A DNA stretch of 64,000 bases from Atopsyche davidsoni. Its lineage: Eukaryota > Arthropoda > Insecta > Trichoptera > Hydrobiosidae. A model generated the notes under the pieces. It saw only the letters and a program-made list of their open reading frames with translations, was not told the origin of the DNA and ran no database searches. The position numbers were made by a program, and so were the translations under genes. Within the stretch, counting starts at the first letter, position 1, and each line of letters starts with the position of its first letter. Shown one piece after another: positions 1-9,310 of this stretch. The stretch lies in assembly GCA_022113835.1 (NCBI GenBank), contig JAILWY010000005.1:6838501-6902500 (forward strand), given 5' to 3'.

Positions 1-1653
1 GGATTTTTAAGTTCTTATTTAAAGTAAAAGTTTTAAAAAATTATATCTAATTATCATACAGAACAATACCAACAATGAAAAATAATACAAATAACTATTA
101 CTATTAATGTTATAGCATTTTTAAACATATTTTTATTCTGCGATACGATCCTAAATCCATATTTTATTTCGATAAAACGCGTATTTTATTAAAGTAGTTA
201 TTTGAAACACTCATTTATTACCATCCCTATATTTCCGCAAGGATTTGAAATTTTTAATTAGATTCCAAAGTATATATTATAATTAAAAATGAGTCTGAGG
301 GATGAAATCTCCAGGGCCATGATAAAATAAAAATAAATGAGCTAGGGAGGAATTCTTTGCCTGCTACTTTCTATTCGTTGCATTTTCAAACTATTTCGAT
401 CTTGCAAAGCTTAAAAAATTAATTAAACTATAAAAATATATTAATAAAATTTAATAACTTGGAAAAATTTCATCATAAAATAAAAAATCAAAACACTAAC
501 TGTGATTTCAACACATATAATCAAATCATTATCTTATCGAAAATTACATTTCATTTTCATCAATATACGTATTACATTAAATTAGCTATTTATTCCTTAT
601 ATCACTATCATAACTCATGTATGTTTTATCCGAATAATGTCTAATGCTAATTTCTGATGGAAAAAAACTTCTGCACATAATATTTTCCCTTTCAGTTTAG
701 TAATGTAAGACTTGCTCAAGTACTATCATGTATCGTTGGTATCTAACTTAAATAATTCAAAACCCTAGACTATTCAATCATTGTCCATAGATAACATCAG
801 ATTAATACTCCAAACTGACCTTCTTTTATCTCAGTCCAGCTTTAGCTTTTTTCACATTAAAAATAAATCACCCTAGACAAAGCATCACTTATTCGTAAGA
901 ATTTTTGTATCCTGAACTTATCACGCTATTAATTTACATAATTTAATAAAACAGTTAGTTCACCTTATATAGTTTTTCTATCACTTTTAGCATCTATTTT
1001 ATTACTAAATTATTTTTTTCTGACATTAAAATTATATTAGAAATAAATCAATGGATAATAATTATCACCATATCAATATCACTATAAATATTTTAATAAA
1101 CACAGTAATCATCTAAAATAGAGGTCAAATTCGGACTGCGGCTCCAGGTAGTCGATGTGAGAATTAGTGTTCAACTTGTATTACTAATAATGGCTGCGAT
1201 TAATAAGGTATTGTAATTGAGGATTAACAGATACATTTGTTAAACATTGACTTCATAACAACCCTAGCATAAAGCAACACCCCTATAATCGCCTCGGGAA
1301 ATGTATATACATAAATAGCTAGAATTGGAGAACTGCTAAAACACAATGTAATAATCGACTAATCCATTAGCACCCTGGTTGGTATTAGTTTTGCCAACTG
1401 ATGCGCATTATTTATATTGACCTCTTAGCAAACATGTATATCTCTAATCTTTAAAATATAAATATTAGTAATTATCATGGTTTCGAATATACATACAAAT
1501 TAACAGCCCCAATTCGTTTAGTTAAAACACACAAAGTTTAACATGAATTCGTCACTGACCACCAAATGTTATTTGCATATTTCTTATATACTTCGTTATA
1601 CCATCTTGAATTTTGCTTTGAATTCTTCTAAACAAACTTTCAGTTCTTGAAAT
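1..1653. other. AT-rich non-coding stretch
   Basis: No exon, RNA gene or clear repeat was recognised here. The composition is strongly AT-rich and short open frames are all without recognisable content. If the candidate exon at 4039-4224 is real, this stretch would be part of the intron preceding it, but that is inference. Confidence 0.5.
1649..1653. repeat. Target-site duplication, left copy
   Basis: GAAAT directly before the left LTR is repeated exactly after the right LTR at 3684-3688. Five-base duplications are usual for Ty3/gypsy-, BEL- and copia-type integrases. Confidence 0.85.
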
Positions 1654-1760
1654 TGTAACGTAGGTAGCATTATGTTGCGAGGACCTATGTTACATTCCCA
1701 TACTTCGCCAGTCTTATAATAAACACAGTACAAGATAGACGTGTATTTCATTACGTTACA
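1654..1760 (+). repeat. Left 107-bp LTR
   Basis: The repeat begins TGTAACGTAGG and ends TTACGTTACA, so its outer 9 bases (TGTAACGTA) are an inverted repeat. It contains AATAAA in the context ATAATAAACACAG, a possible polyadenylation signal. The match to 3577-3683 appears complete by eye. At 107 bp it is near the lower limit for LTRs, as in TRIM elements. Confidence 0.88.
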
Positions 1761-1893
1761 ATGGCGACGAGGATACTGGTGGCGTGCATGTGCTAATTGC
1801 GTTGAATCACGCTCGCCGACGGCCGCGGCGAGCAACGAGCAATCCTGGTGAGATGTAAACACCTAAGGAACGGGATAGCAGAATTGTGGGTTC

Positions 1894-2155
1894 CTTGGGG
1901 CCAGGAAAATCGGTGCGTGAATCGGCGGCATGGCCGGTGCAGGAGCGAGTTTGGGCGCCGGGTGGATCGGCGCGGGAATCGGCGGCGTGGCCGCTATGGA
2001 AACAACATCGGGCGCCGGAAGGAACGGCGCGAGGACCCGCAGCGTGGCCGCGCTGGGAGCGATATCGGGCGCAGGAAGGATCAGCGCGGAAACCGTCGGC
2101 GTGGCCGTGGGAGGAGCGATGTCGGGCGCAGGAAGGATCAGCGCGAGGATGTGTG
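1894..2155. repeat. 57-bp tandem repeat, about 4.5 copies
   Basis: Imperfect copies begin near 1894, 1951, 2008, 2065 and 2122. The last two share TCGGGCGCAGGAAGGATCAG exactly. The period of 57 is a multiple of three, so an open frame through it reads as 19-residue repeats of the kind SGAGRISA. GC content is high compared with the flanks. It lies inside the LTR element, upstream of the 25-bp array. Whether it was ever translated is unknown. Confidence 0.75.
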
Positions 2156-2196
2156 AAAAGGAGACAAGTGAACCATCGTCGCGGAGCATGGGGCTT

Positions 2197-3244
2197 CGCT
2201 GGGAAGAGCGCGAGCGAGTGGCGCTGGGAAGAGCGCGAGCGAGTGGCGCTGGGCAGAGCGCGAGCGAGTGGCGCTGGGAAGAGCGCGAGCGAGTGGCGCT
2301 GGGCAGAGCGCGAGCGAGTGGCGCTGGGAAGAGCGCGAGCGAGTGGCGCTGGGAAGAGCGCGGGCGAGTGGCGCTGGGAAGAGCGCGGGCGAGTGGCGCT
2401 GGGAAGAGCGCGGGCGAGTGGCGCTGGGAAGAGCGCGGGCGAGTGGCGCTGGGAAGAGCGCGAGCGAGTGGCGCTGGGAAGAGCGCGGGCGAGTGGCGCT
2501 GGGAAGAGCGCGGGCGAGTGGCGCTGGGAAGAGCGCGGGCGAGTGGCGCTGGGAAGAGCGCGAGCGAGTGGCGCTGGGAAGAGCGCGAGCGAGTGGCGCT
2601 GGGAAGAGCGCGAGCGAGTGGCGCTGGGAAGAGCGCGAGCGAGTGGCGCTGGGAAGAGCGCGAGCGAGTGGCGCTGGGAAGAGCGCGAGCGAGTGGCGCT
2701 GGGAAGAGCGCGAGCGAGTGGCGCTTGGCAGAGCGCGAGCGAGTGGCGCTGGGCAGAGCGCGAGCGAGTGGCGCTGGGCAGAGCGCGAGCGAGTGGCGCT
2801 GGGAAGAGCGCGAGCGAGTGGCGCTGGGAAGAGCGCGAGCGAGTGGCGCTGGGCAGAGCGCGAGCGAGTGGCGCTGGGCAGAGCGCGAGCGAGTGGCGCT
2901 GGGCAGAGCGCGAGCGAGTGGCGCTGGGCAGAGCGCGAGCGAGTGGCGCTGGGCAGAGCGCGAGCGAGTGGCGCTGGGAAGAGCGCGAGCGAGTGGCGCT
3001 GGGAAGAGCGCGAGCGAGTGGCGCTGGGCAGAGCGCGAGCGAGTGGCGCTGGGCAGAGCGCGAGCGAGTGGCGCTGGGAAGAGCGCGAGCGAGTGGCGCT
3101 GGGAAGAGCGCGAGCGAGTGGCGCTGGGAAGAGCGCGAGCGAGTGGCGCTGGGCAGAGCGCGAGCGAGTGGCGCTGGGAAGAGCGCGAGCGAGTGGCGCT
3201 GGGCAGAGCGCGAGCGAGTGGCGCTGGGCAGAGCGCGAGGGAGG
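2197..3244. repeat. 25-bp GC-rich minisatellite, about 42 copies
   Basis: The unit is GCGCTGGGAAGAGCGCGAGC followed by GAGTG, repeated without interruption for about 1048 bases. Copies differ mainly at two positions: GGGAA or GGGCA, and CGAGC or CGGGC; the CGGGC form is confined to about 2360-2560. One copy has CGCTTGGCA. Because 25 is one more than a multiple of three, each frame cycles through all three readings and no stop occurs. The motif GGAGCATGG-GCTTCG occurs just before the array and again just after it (near 3265). The array forms the core of the LTR element. Confidence 0.95.
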
Positions 3245-3449
3245 TGCATCAGGATCGTCACCGCGGAGCATGGTGCTTCGGGGGCGAGTGGCGTCAGACA
3301 AGGCGCGAGAGAGGTGCGAAGCATGGTGCTTCGCGAGCGAGAGGCGCTGGACAAAGCGCCAAAGAGGGGTCAACAGGACTGTCGTCGCGGGCACTCCGCG
3401 AGCGAGAAATGTGTGAGAGAAGACAGGACCGTTGGATAATAATTATATA

Positions 3450-3565
3450 ACACTGTTTAATGTTGTGATTTTGTAAATTACTTGCAATGTAAAATAATAT
3501 TTGTAGAACACTGTATAATGTTGTAATTTTGTAAATGACTTGCAATGTAAAAATTATTTTGAAAT
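3450..3565. repeat. 58-bp tandem duplication in the element tail
   Basis: Two adjacent copies begin AACACTGTTTAATGTTGT and AACACTGTATAATGTTGT and each continues through ATTTTGTAAAT and ACTTGCAATGTAAAA. This AT-rich tail contrasts with the GC-rich array before it and ends close to the right LTR. Confidence 0.8.
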
Positions 3566-3576
3566 AAGTATGAGGG

Positions 3577-3683
3577 TGTAACGTAGGTAGCATTATGTTG
3601 CGAGGACCTATGTTACATTCCCATACTTCGCCAGTCTTATAATAAACACAGTACAAGATAGACGTGTATTTCATTACGTTACA
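3577..3683 (+). repeat. Right 107-bp LTR
   Basis: Direct repeat of 1654-1760, with the same TG start and CA end, followed by the second copy of GAAAT. Its identity with the left LTR argues for recent insertion or gene conversion. Confidence 0.88.
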
Positions 3684-4038
3684 GAAATATGAGAGAAATT
3701 TATACCAACAAAAGCTTAAGAGCGTAAAGAATGAAAATGTGAATTTTAGTCTAAACCATTATCAATTGAGATATATGATTATTTCAGTACTTGTTTTATC
3801 GTTTAAGAGCTTTATTTAAAAAATCATTGTTTTTTCTTGTCTTTTTTGTTTAAATGGTGACTAAAAATTTTATACGTTTTACATATTTTGGTGTAAAATA
3901 AGTATGATTCTTCACACAGAAAATCTAAATATACATTGATCATTCTGTACTAAAATAATGACGATTTATAAGAAATGATGTACAGGTGGTATCTTGGAAT
4001 GAGTGTTTTTATTATTCAAAGTTATGTCTTCTTTGCAG
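3684..4038. other. AT-rich stretch upstream of candidate exon
   Basis: No gene is seen. The final bases (TGTCTTCTTTGCAG, ending at 4038) are a very good 3' splice site. Confidence 0.45.
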
Positions 4039-4224
4039 ATAATCTTGGAGCTCCGTCGGGAGGAGTTAACGAAGGCAATCCTCGGAGCCCGGGACTTACT
4101 GCACCTCACAGGAGTGTCCGAGCGACGAGCGGGACCGACCGGGGATCAGAACCGGGGATTATCGCGACAACGATCGGCCGCTGGTGACTTTACCACTAAA
4201 CCACGAACGCCTGCTCTTGGGTAA
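4039..4224 (+). CDS. Candidate terminal exon of an unidentified upstream gene
   Basis: A strong acceptor (pyrimidine run then GCAG) ends at 4038 and is followed by an abrupt rise in GC content. The open frame starting at ATA reads ELRREELTKAILGARDLL, which looks helical, then a Ser/Thr/Arg-rich tail SAAGDFTTKPRTPALG and a TAA at 4222-4224. AATAAA follows at 4250-4255. This fits a last coding exon with a very short 3'UTR. Alternatively the TTGG|GTAACT at 4221 could be a donor and the exon internal. I do not recognise the protein. Upstream exons would lie to the left of the window, and the LTR element would then sit in the preceding intron. No phase partner is available to test the model. Confidence 0.4.
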   Translation: MILELRREELTKAILGARDLLHLTGVSERRAGPTGDQNRGLSRQRSAAGDFTTKPRTPALG

Positions 4225-5940
4225 CTTCCCAAGAGGCGGAAATCTGAAAAATAAACTTCGAAAATAGAGAACTTTGATCTGGTGAATTTATGCAGATTTG
4301 TGAGAACACAGAATCGACTCAGGCAAGAAAAATAATCTACCTGAAGAAAAAAAAAACAAGGTAAATATTAGTCTTATCATAACTCGTTTAAATACTGTAA
4401 CTGATCTAAAAAAAATCTTTGAAAATATTTTACGCGTTTAAACAATCGTTAAAAGAGTGTAAAAACTTATATGTACCATACTTTTACTCTTACACATTGT
4501 AAAATGTGTTTCATATAAACTAGATTAAGCATTTTAAAAAAATTGTGAACCGCACAATTATATATTTTTTTATTTTTGAGTGCGATATAATTATATAGTT
4601 TTCTAGAACAAAAATTAAATAATTTACAACAAAACAGTGCATGTATCTATACATAGTACAGTTTAGTAGATCAATTGTAAGATTTTCATATTATATTTAA
4701 TTAATTGATAAAGTAAATTATCTGTTGAAATGACGATGAAAACCTACCGGAGCGTTTTTACAGACTCTCATATGAAGAGAGCGATTCTGGTTAACTATAT
4801 CATAAAATTTGCACCAGCATAATAAAACAGCACAAAAATAGTTCCAATTCTATTAACGATCCGGGAATATTTACCAAAGGCTAATCCACGTCGATCGCCC
4901 ATCGCAGACTTGCCGAGATAAAATACATGGCTTATGGGCTAAAAGCTTTGCGGCTTTTTAATTAATAACCGATTTTAAATATGGCGATGATTTTATTTCC
5001 AATAGACCTGAACTGATTACTGCCTGTATTGTTTAATTGTATTCAAATATATTATGTTTTTAGTGAAAATATAAATTAATATTTAGAAGTCTTTTATATA
5101 TATATTATTCAATGTCTAATAATATGATTTTCATAGCTCAATGTGCAATGCACCTTAACATTGAAATTAAAAAAAAAATTAATATTCTTTTTTTGGTTAA
5201 TTTACAATAATACATGACTATCCTCCAATCCTACCTGCAGGTTATGGGGCTTGTTGTAACATGTGGCTAAGGTGTTAACGTACCTTGACTTCTCTAATTT
5301 CGTTATTGAGTTTTTATAGAGAAAAATATGTGTAAAAACCCTTTTTTTGCAAGCATTGAAATGGTTAAGCAATGCACATTAAGCACAAAAAATCAATATC
5401 ACTAAAACTCTTGAAGATAGTTTAAAATGCAATAAACTCTTTTATTGCGTGAGTTGAAGCTGGGATTTTAAAAATATAAAAATAGATTTATTAAAAAGTT
5501 TTTTCTTCTTCTGGTGCCTCTCTTCATAGGAAGTTGGCGACCATTTCATCGAATATATTTCTATCCAGTCTCACTAATTCCGAATTCACGTTAGGTTTCA
5601 CCTTGCAATGCCCTTTTTTTTCTTCAATGTTTCCTTGGACAATCAGCTGTAGGATACTGTATTAATTGTTTAAAAAAATATGGCCAAATTCTTAGGCTTT
5701 TTTACCGTCGTCATGAGTCTCACATTGAAAAGATTTACAAATGATATTTTTATATTTATAGCAGATTTCTTCAGTTGGTGTTATAGACAAATAAAGCAGT
5801 TTTAAGTAGTTAATAATTTATAATAGATAATCAATAAAAATGTAGTTTAATTGCACTAGGAATGCTGAAACTCGGTGAATGTTCAGTTTTAACTCCAGTC
5901 TGTGGGAGATCATCACAAAAGTGTTCCGATTGTTTCGCTA
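4225..5940. other. AT-rich intergenic stretch
   Basis: No exon or RNA gene is recognised between the candidate terminal exon and the KChIP promoter region. It contains homopolymer runs and short AT repeats only. Confidence 0.5.
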
Positions 5941-6090
5941 ATATAATTTATTTATGCCCGCGCGGACTGCACCGCCTGTCAGTCGGCGCTCGCAGCGAGC
6001 TGGGAACAGCGTCGATAGCGTCTCCTCGCGCGGTCCAGCTCCCAGCGTGTGCTTCCCTTCAGTTTAGTGAGACGACCGAAGTGCTCTCGA
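5941..6090 (+). promoter_or_regulatory. Candidate KChIP promoter
   Basis: A sharp CpG-containing GC-rich island starts near 5957 within AT-rich DNA. TATAATTTA at 5942-5950 precedes an arthropod initiator match TCAGTC at 5979-5984; a second initiator TCAGTT is at 6059-6064. No good DPE was found at the expected distance. The island lies 0.6 kb before the candidate first coding exon and 1.4 kb before the long KChIP exon, on the same strand. Transcription start is inferred, not shown. Confidence 0.4.
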
Positions 6091-6565
6091 TACACCTAAT
6101 GGGCACCTCCATTCATCAGAGAAACAGAGCAAAGACACTGCTTTCCCCCCTCAAAAACGCGTCCATTGCAACGAAGTTCCCCAGCTGTCCCGTTGCTTGT
6201 TTTCAAAGCGAAGTTTGCTTCCATTCTGCGAGACGTAAATAATCTCTGTGAAAATGCTCAAAGCTCGAGTGATTCAACGCGACGAAGTTTAAACAAACGT
6301 GCCAAAATTAAGTCAAGCAAGTCATATTGATCTGTGAAAATTCGTATTATTATTATTTTTCTTATCTGCGTTCCTTGAACCGTTCTGTCTAGGCTCGTTT
6401 TGTAATAGTTACATTGCAAGCTGCAAGCGACGAATTTATTATTTATGAATAAATCTACAGGACAGCTGTGCGCACTTCTGACAGGCTATCGATTTAGTTT
6501 TGGTCCTCTGCCAGACTCGTATTCTGGCAATAAAATACCGAGTGAAAGACTGCTCTCGAGACTCA
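5981..6565 (+). other. Candidate 5' untranslated region
   Basis: This GC-richer stretch between the putative initiator and the ATG at 6566 contains open frames that resemble no known protein (one spans 5862-6242, another starts at 6445). I treat it as leader sequence. An unrecognised intron may lie within it. Confidence 0.3.
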
Positions 6566-6657
6566 ATGAATTATCCAGTACTTCATCCGAAGAGACAGTC
6601 GATCTCCCCGCGACAGCCTTCGGTGCAGCACCAGCTCGGCGTCGGATTGCCTCTAAA
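6566..6657 (+). CDS. KChIP: Candidate first coding exon of KChIP
   Basis: The long KChIP exon lacks an in-frame ATG, so the start must be spliced in. The only suitable candidate I found starts at ATG 6566 and reads MNYPVLHPKRQSISPRQPSV and on to GVGLPL. Its R-Q-S-x-S-P composition resembles the N-terminal region in the next exon. The frame would hit TGA at 6659, but a moderate donor AA|GTGACA at 6657/6658 avoids it and leaves phase 2. That matches a possible acceptor ending at 7348. The Kozak context is mediocre (T at -3) and the acceptor has a weak pyrimidine tract. The model is consistent but unproven; a start in a different exon remains possible. Confidence 0.35.
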
Positions 6658-7348
6658 GTGACATTTGTTCAAATACGTCGATACTATAATGAGAGCGGTG
6701 TGTGTTTATTTTAAATCGCGTTAAAAATAGTCGCCGCCGTTGTAGGTTCATTTAAAAACTATTTTGATCTGATTGATTCATTTCGTGTGTTCGATCTTTT
6801 GTGAAGCTCTAAAATCACACGAAATGAATATGATCGTTTATTCAGATCACTTATTTTTTAAGCAGTTGGATAGAAATATTATAATGCATTTTTTTGGATG
6901 TGCTCTTTCATATTTGATTAACTAGCAAACGCACTTGTAAAATAATATTTTTTTCCTTTTTTACAGCACGAATGTAAACTGTGATTAACTTTACCTAAAA
7001 AATAAAGTGACTATTAAATAAGTATTCCGGAATAAAAAAATTATAAATAATTAAAAGTGATAGGTTTACCTACCAAAAAAAAATATTGTTATTAATATAT
7101 AAATGTTCTAGTGATAATAGTAAATAGTAAAGTTAAATATTTGTCGTGATATATTTTTTAAGTGAAAGTGATAATTAAACTATCCTACAGGATATAAAAT
7201 AATATTTTTAATGTTTTGAGTGATACGTGACATGAGGTCGATGTCAGCATAAAAGTGATAAAGAGAAATCCAAAAAAAATAAGTGTTCATTCAATATTCA
7301 TTCGCTACATTTACATTCAGCAGTATTCATTTGAGCTAAAATTCCAAG
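6658..7348 (+). other. Proposed first intron of KChIP
   Basis: Strongly AT-rich sequence between the GC-rich leader and the GC-rich long exon, with GTGACA at its start. The end point is uncertain: AG dinucleotides at 7334, 7347 and 7355 are all possible acceptors. The frame of the long exon is closed by a TGA at 7332, so the exon must begin after it. Confidence 0.4.
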
Positions 7349-8406
7349 CACCACAGCCCGACAAGCCCACCCTCCCGAATTCTCCCCCGGGCGACCGTCT
7401 TCCCTCGAGTCTGAAGACGTCACCATTACCCGCCAGTCGCACTCGCCGCTTTGCACGATCACCCGCCAGCCCCGCTCCCCGACCCGCGCAGCTACGCGGC
7501 GCGCCCAGCCGCAACATTCGGATCCCACCATTACGCGACAAACCCAGTCACCCCTGCGCACCATCACGCGACAGATCACGCCCCCCAGCCAGACCATAAC
7601 GAGAAGAACTATACACTCCCCCGACTCCACCGTGACGCGCCAGATACAGTACCCGTTGCGCCTGACCTCGCAGCAGACGGTCATCGAGTCGCCGCTGTAC
7701 TCCACCCCGCAGCAGATCATAATAAAGTCTTCCCCGCGCTCCAAGCAGCAGAAGCCGGCGAATGAGTCTCCAGCGAACTCCGAGCGGCAGTTGGTGAGCG
7801 AGCACGCGCCGGGACAGCGGCCGGCGAGCGTCAAGGCGCCGCTGCGGCCGAGCGTCATTCAGCTGTCGGCGAGCTGCGCCCAGCAACAGGGGTCGGCCAG
7901 CTTGCCGAGCCGAGCCGAGCCGCGGCAGAGTCCCGGCGCCATCACGGCGATCCAATCGTCGCCTGGCCCTCTGCAGCAGTCCACCGGCAGCAGGTCCCCG
8001 CGGCCGCTCTCGGTGTACTCGCAGGAGCCGTCGCCGCTGGTCCCGCGAGCCGGCCAGTCTCCGCAGTCGCAGTCCTCGCTCTACCGCTCGACGCTCCAAT
8101 CTCCGCACGCGTCGAACGCCCAGTCGCAGTCCCCGTCGGGCTTCTCGCAGCAGCGCTCCTCGGCGCCGTCCCCGGCCGCGTCCAGCCCGCGGGTCCAGCA
8201 GCTCCAGCAGCTCCAGCAGGTCCAGCAGGTCCAGCAGGCGCGGCAGAGCCCAGCGGGGCCGAGCGTGGAGGAGGAGGAGGAGGAGGGCGCGGCTGGGGGT
8301 GAGGACGCCGAGCGTCCCAGCGCGCTCCGTCGCCGCCCCCGGCCACTCTACCGCCGCCTCTTCAGCTACTTCCGCTCGGCGTGGACCGGCGTCAAGTTCG
8401 CTCTCG
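7349..8406 (+). CDS. KChIP: KChIP long N-terminal exon (Ser/Pro/Gln-rich)
   Basis: The frame is open from 7335 to the donor CTCG|GTAAGT at 8406/8407, about 350 codons with no methionine. It starts with six copies of a TITRQ-like motif (TITRQ, TITRR, TVTRQ) spaced over 7430-7640. A Ser/Pro/Gln-rich region follows, then Gln-Leu/Gln-Val repeats near 8194-8240 and a run of six Glu near 8270. The exon ends with basic RRRPRPLYRRLFSYFRS and WTGVKFAL, the block that precedes the conserved core in insect and vertebrate KChIPs. The donor is phase 1, exactly matching the acceptor at 54215. KChIPs are cytoplasmic EF-hand proteins that bind the N-terminus of Kv4 (Shal) channels and set their surface level and gating; their N-termini vary and decide membrane targeting. 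This N-terminal region is unusually long and low in complexity. The 5' boundary is uncertain by some tens of bases. Confidence 0.8.
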
Positions 8407-8452
8407 GTAAGTCCTATGTTTTATTTTCTTTCATATATAATTAAATGTGCAT

Positions 8453-9310
8453 CTTGAGTGATTTTCCACATATTCGTTTTTATTTATGACCGGTTTCGCC
8501 AACCTTTCACGTTGGCATTATCAAACACAGTGAGATTTTATATAATAACTAGTAATGTAGCCCGTCACAAAATGACGAATTTGATGAACGATGCGTCTAA
8601 ATTCTCGCGGTTAACGACATCTCGCGGCGAAGAAGTGAATCATATAATTCGTAATTCGCTAAAGCATATTTTAAAGTTTATGAATGAAAATATTATCCTA
8701 TCGTCTTGAAATTCGGCACATAGCTGCGGAAAAATTTACTTAACTTATGTGCAAAAAATCAGCGTTGTATCTTTTAAGATATTCTATACAGAACGGAAAA
8801 ACGAAACATACACACATACAAACAAACACACAATGGCTATTATTATAGTAGATAATCAATTAGGTAAACAATTATTATAGTGTTAGAGAAGAGTTATTTA
8901 AAAAACCATTTACTGCGCAAGAACCTATTATTTACAGAATAACACACTACAGGACAAACTCTCAAACACCTCAAAGCCACTTCTTTAGATACTTACTCCA
9001 TTAATATAAAAAAACATTTGTTTACAAAAATTTGCAATTATATAGAATCCTCCACTTGTCAGGTACATTAAAATGACATTAGCCCTTACCACCTGACAAT
9101 CACTCTCTCTTTCCAACAACCTCTCCCTCGAAAAATTGTTTACCTCATTGATTACTATTATATAAAATTTCACTCTGTTTGATAATTGGCGAAACCGGTC
9201 ACAAATAAAAACGAGCATGTGAAAAATCACTGAAGTATTTTACTCAAAAATATTAAAATGGAATTCCACCAAGTACTCTCTGTCAAAAATATTGAATTTC
9301 TTAAATATGC
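8453..9310. mobile_element. Penelope-like/hammerhead-type inverted repeat, family B copy 1 (with nested insert)
   Basis: The left arm starts CTTGAGTGATTTTCC and contains GACCGGTTTCGCC, a hairpin and TTATCAAAC. The right arm (about 9177-9310) is inverted and reads GGCGAAACCGGTCAC then AAATCACTGAAGTATTTTAC, ending GTCAAAAATATTGAATTTC. The right arm has lost most of the hairpin. The 9030-9180 interior matches copy 2 at 26870-27035. The left half is interrupted after about 8540 by an unrelated segment running to about 8852, after which family sequence resumes (AATCAATTAGGTAAACAA). The copy starts only about 45 bases after the KChIP exon donor. Confidence 0.7.
8541..8852. mobile_element. Nested insert of unknown class in family B copy
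   Basis: Compared with other family B copies, about 310 bases are inserted, starting CTAGTAATGTAGCCCGTCAC and ending ACACACAATGGCTATTATTA then TAGTAG. The 3' part has CA-rich tracts of the kind seen at the ends of some LINE-derived or Helitron-like insect repeats. No coding motif is visible and I cannot assign the class. Confidence 0.4.

Larger units (their letters stand above)
1654..3683. mobile_element. Non-autonomous LTR retroelement (TRIM-like) with minisatellite core
   Basis: Two identical-looking 107-bp direct repeats (1654-1760 and 3577-3683) start with TG and end with CA, and are flanked by the 5-bp target duplication GAAAT (1649-1653 and 3684-3688). This is the signature of an LTR retroelement integrated by an integrase. 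The 1816-bp interior carries no gag, protease, reverse transcriptase or integrase motif. It consists of a 57-bp in-frame array, about 42 copies of a 25-bp GC-rich unit, and an AT-rich tail with a 58-bp duplication. One base after the left LTR begins TGGCGACGAGGAT, a plausible primer-binding site because it starts with TGG; the tRNA is not identified. A short purine run (ATGAGGG) precedes the right LTR. Orientation is taken as + from these two signals. The near identity of the LTRs suggests recent insertion. It would depend on a partner element for its enzymes. Confidence 0.88.

Noticed and set aside
1807..3450. Very long open frames on both strands (up to 517 codons)
   Set aside because: They are produced by the stop-free 25-bp repeat inside a non-coding LTR element and exist in several frames and on both strands, so they are not evidence of a gene.
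5862..6242. 126-codon frame in the GC-rich leader
   Set aside because: No protein resemblance and it spans the predicted initiator region, so it is more likely promoter and 5'UTR sequence.
7255..7765. Other + strand frames overlapping the start of the long exon
   Set aside because: They do not lead into the frame ending at the 8406 donor and would need unsupported splicing.
7298..8346. Minus-strand open frames opposite the long KChIP exon
   Set aside because: They are Arg/Gly/Ala-rich shadows of a GC-rich exon; the + strand ends in the WTGVKFAL block with a matching splice phase.
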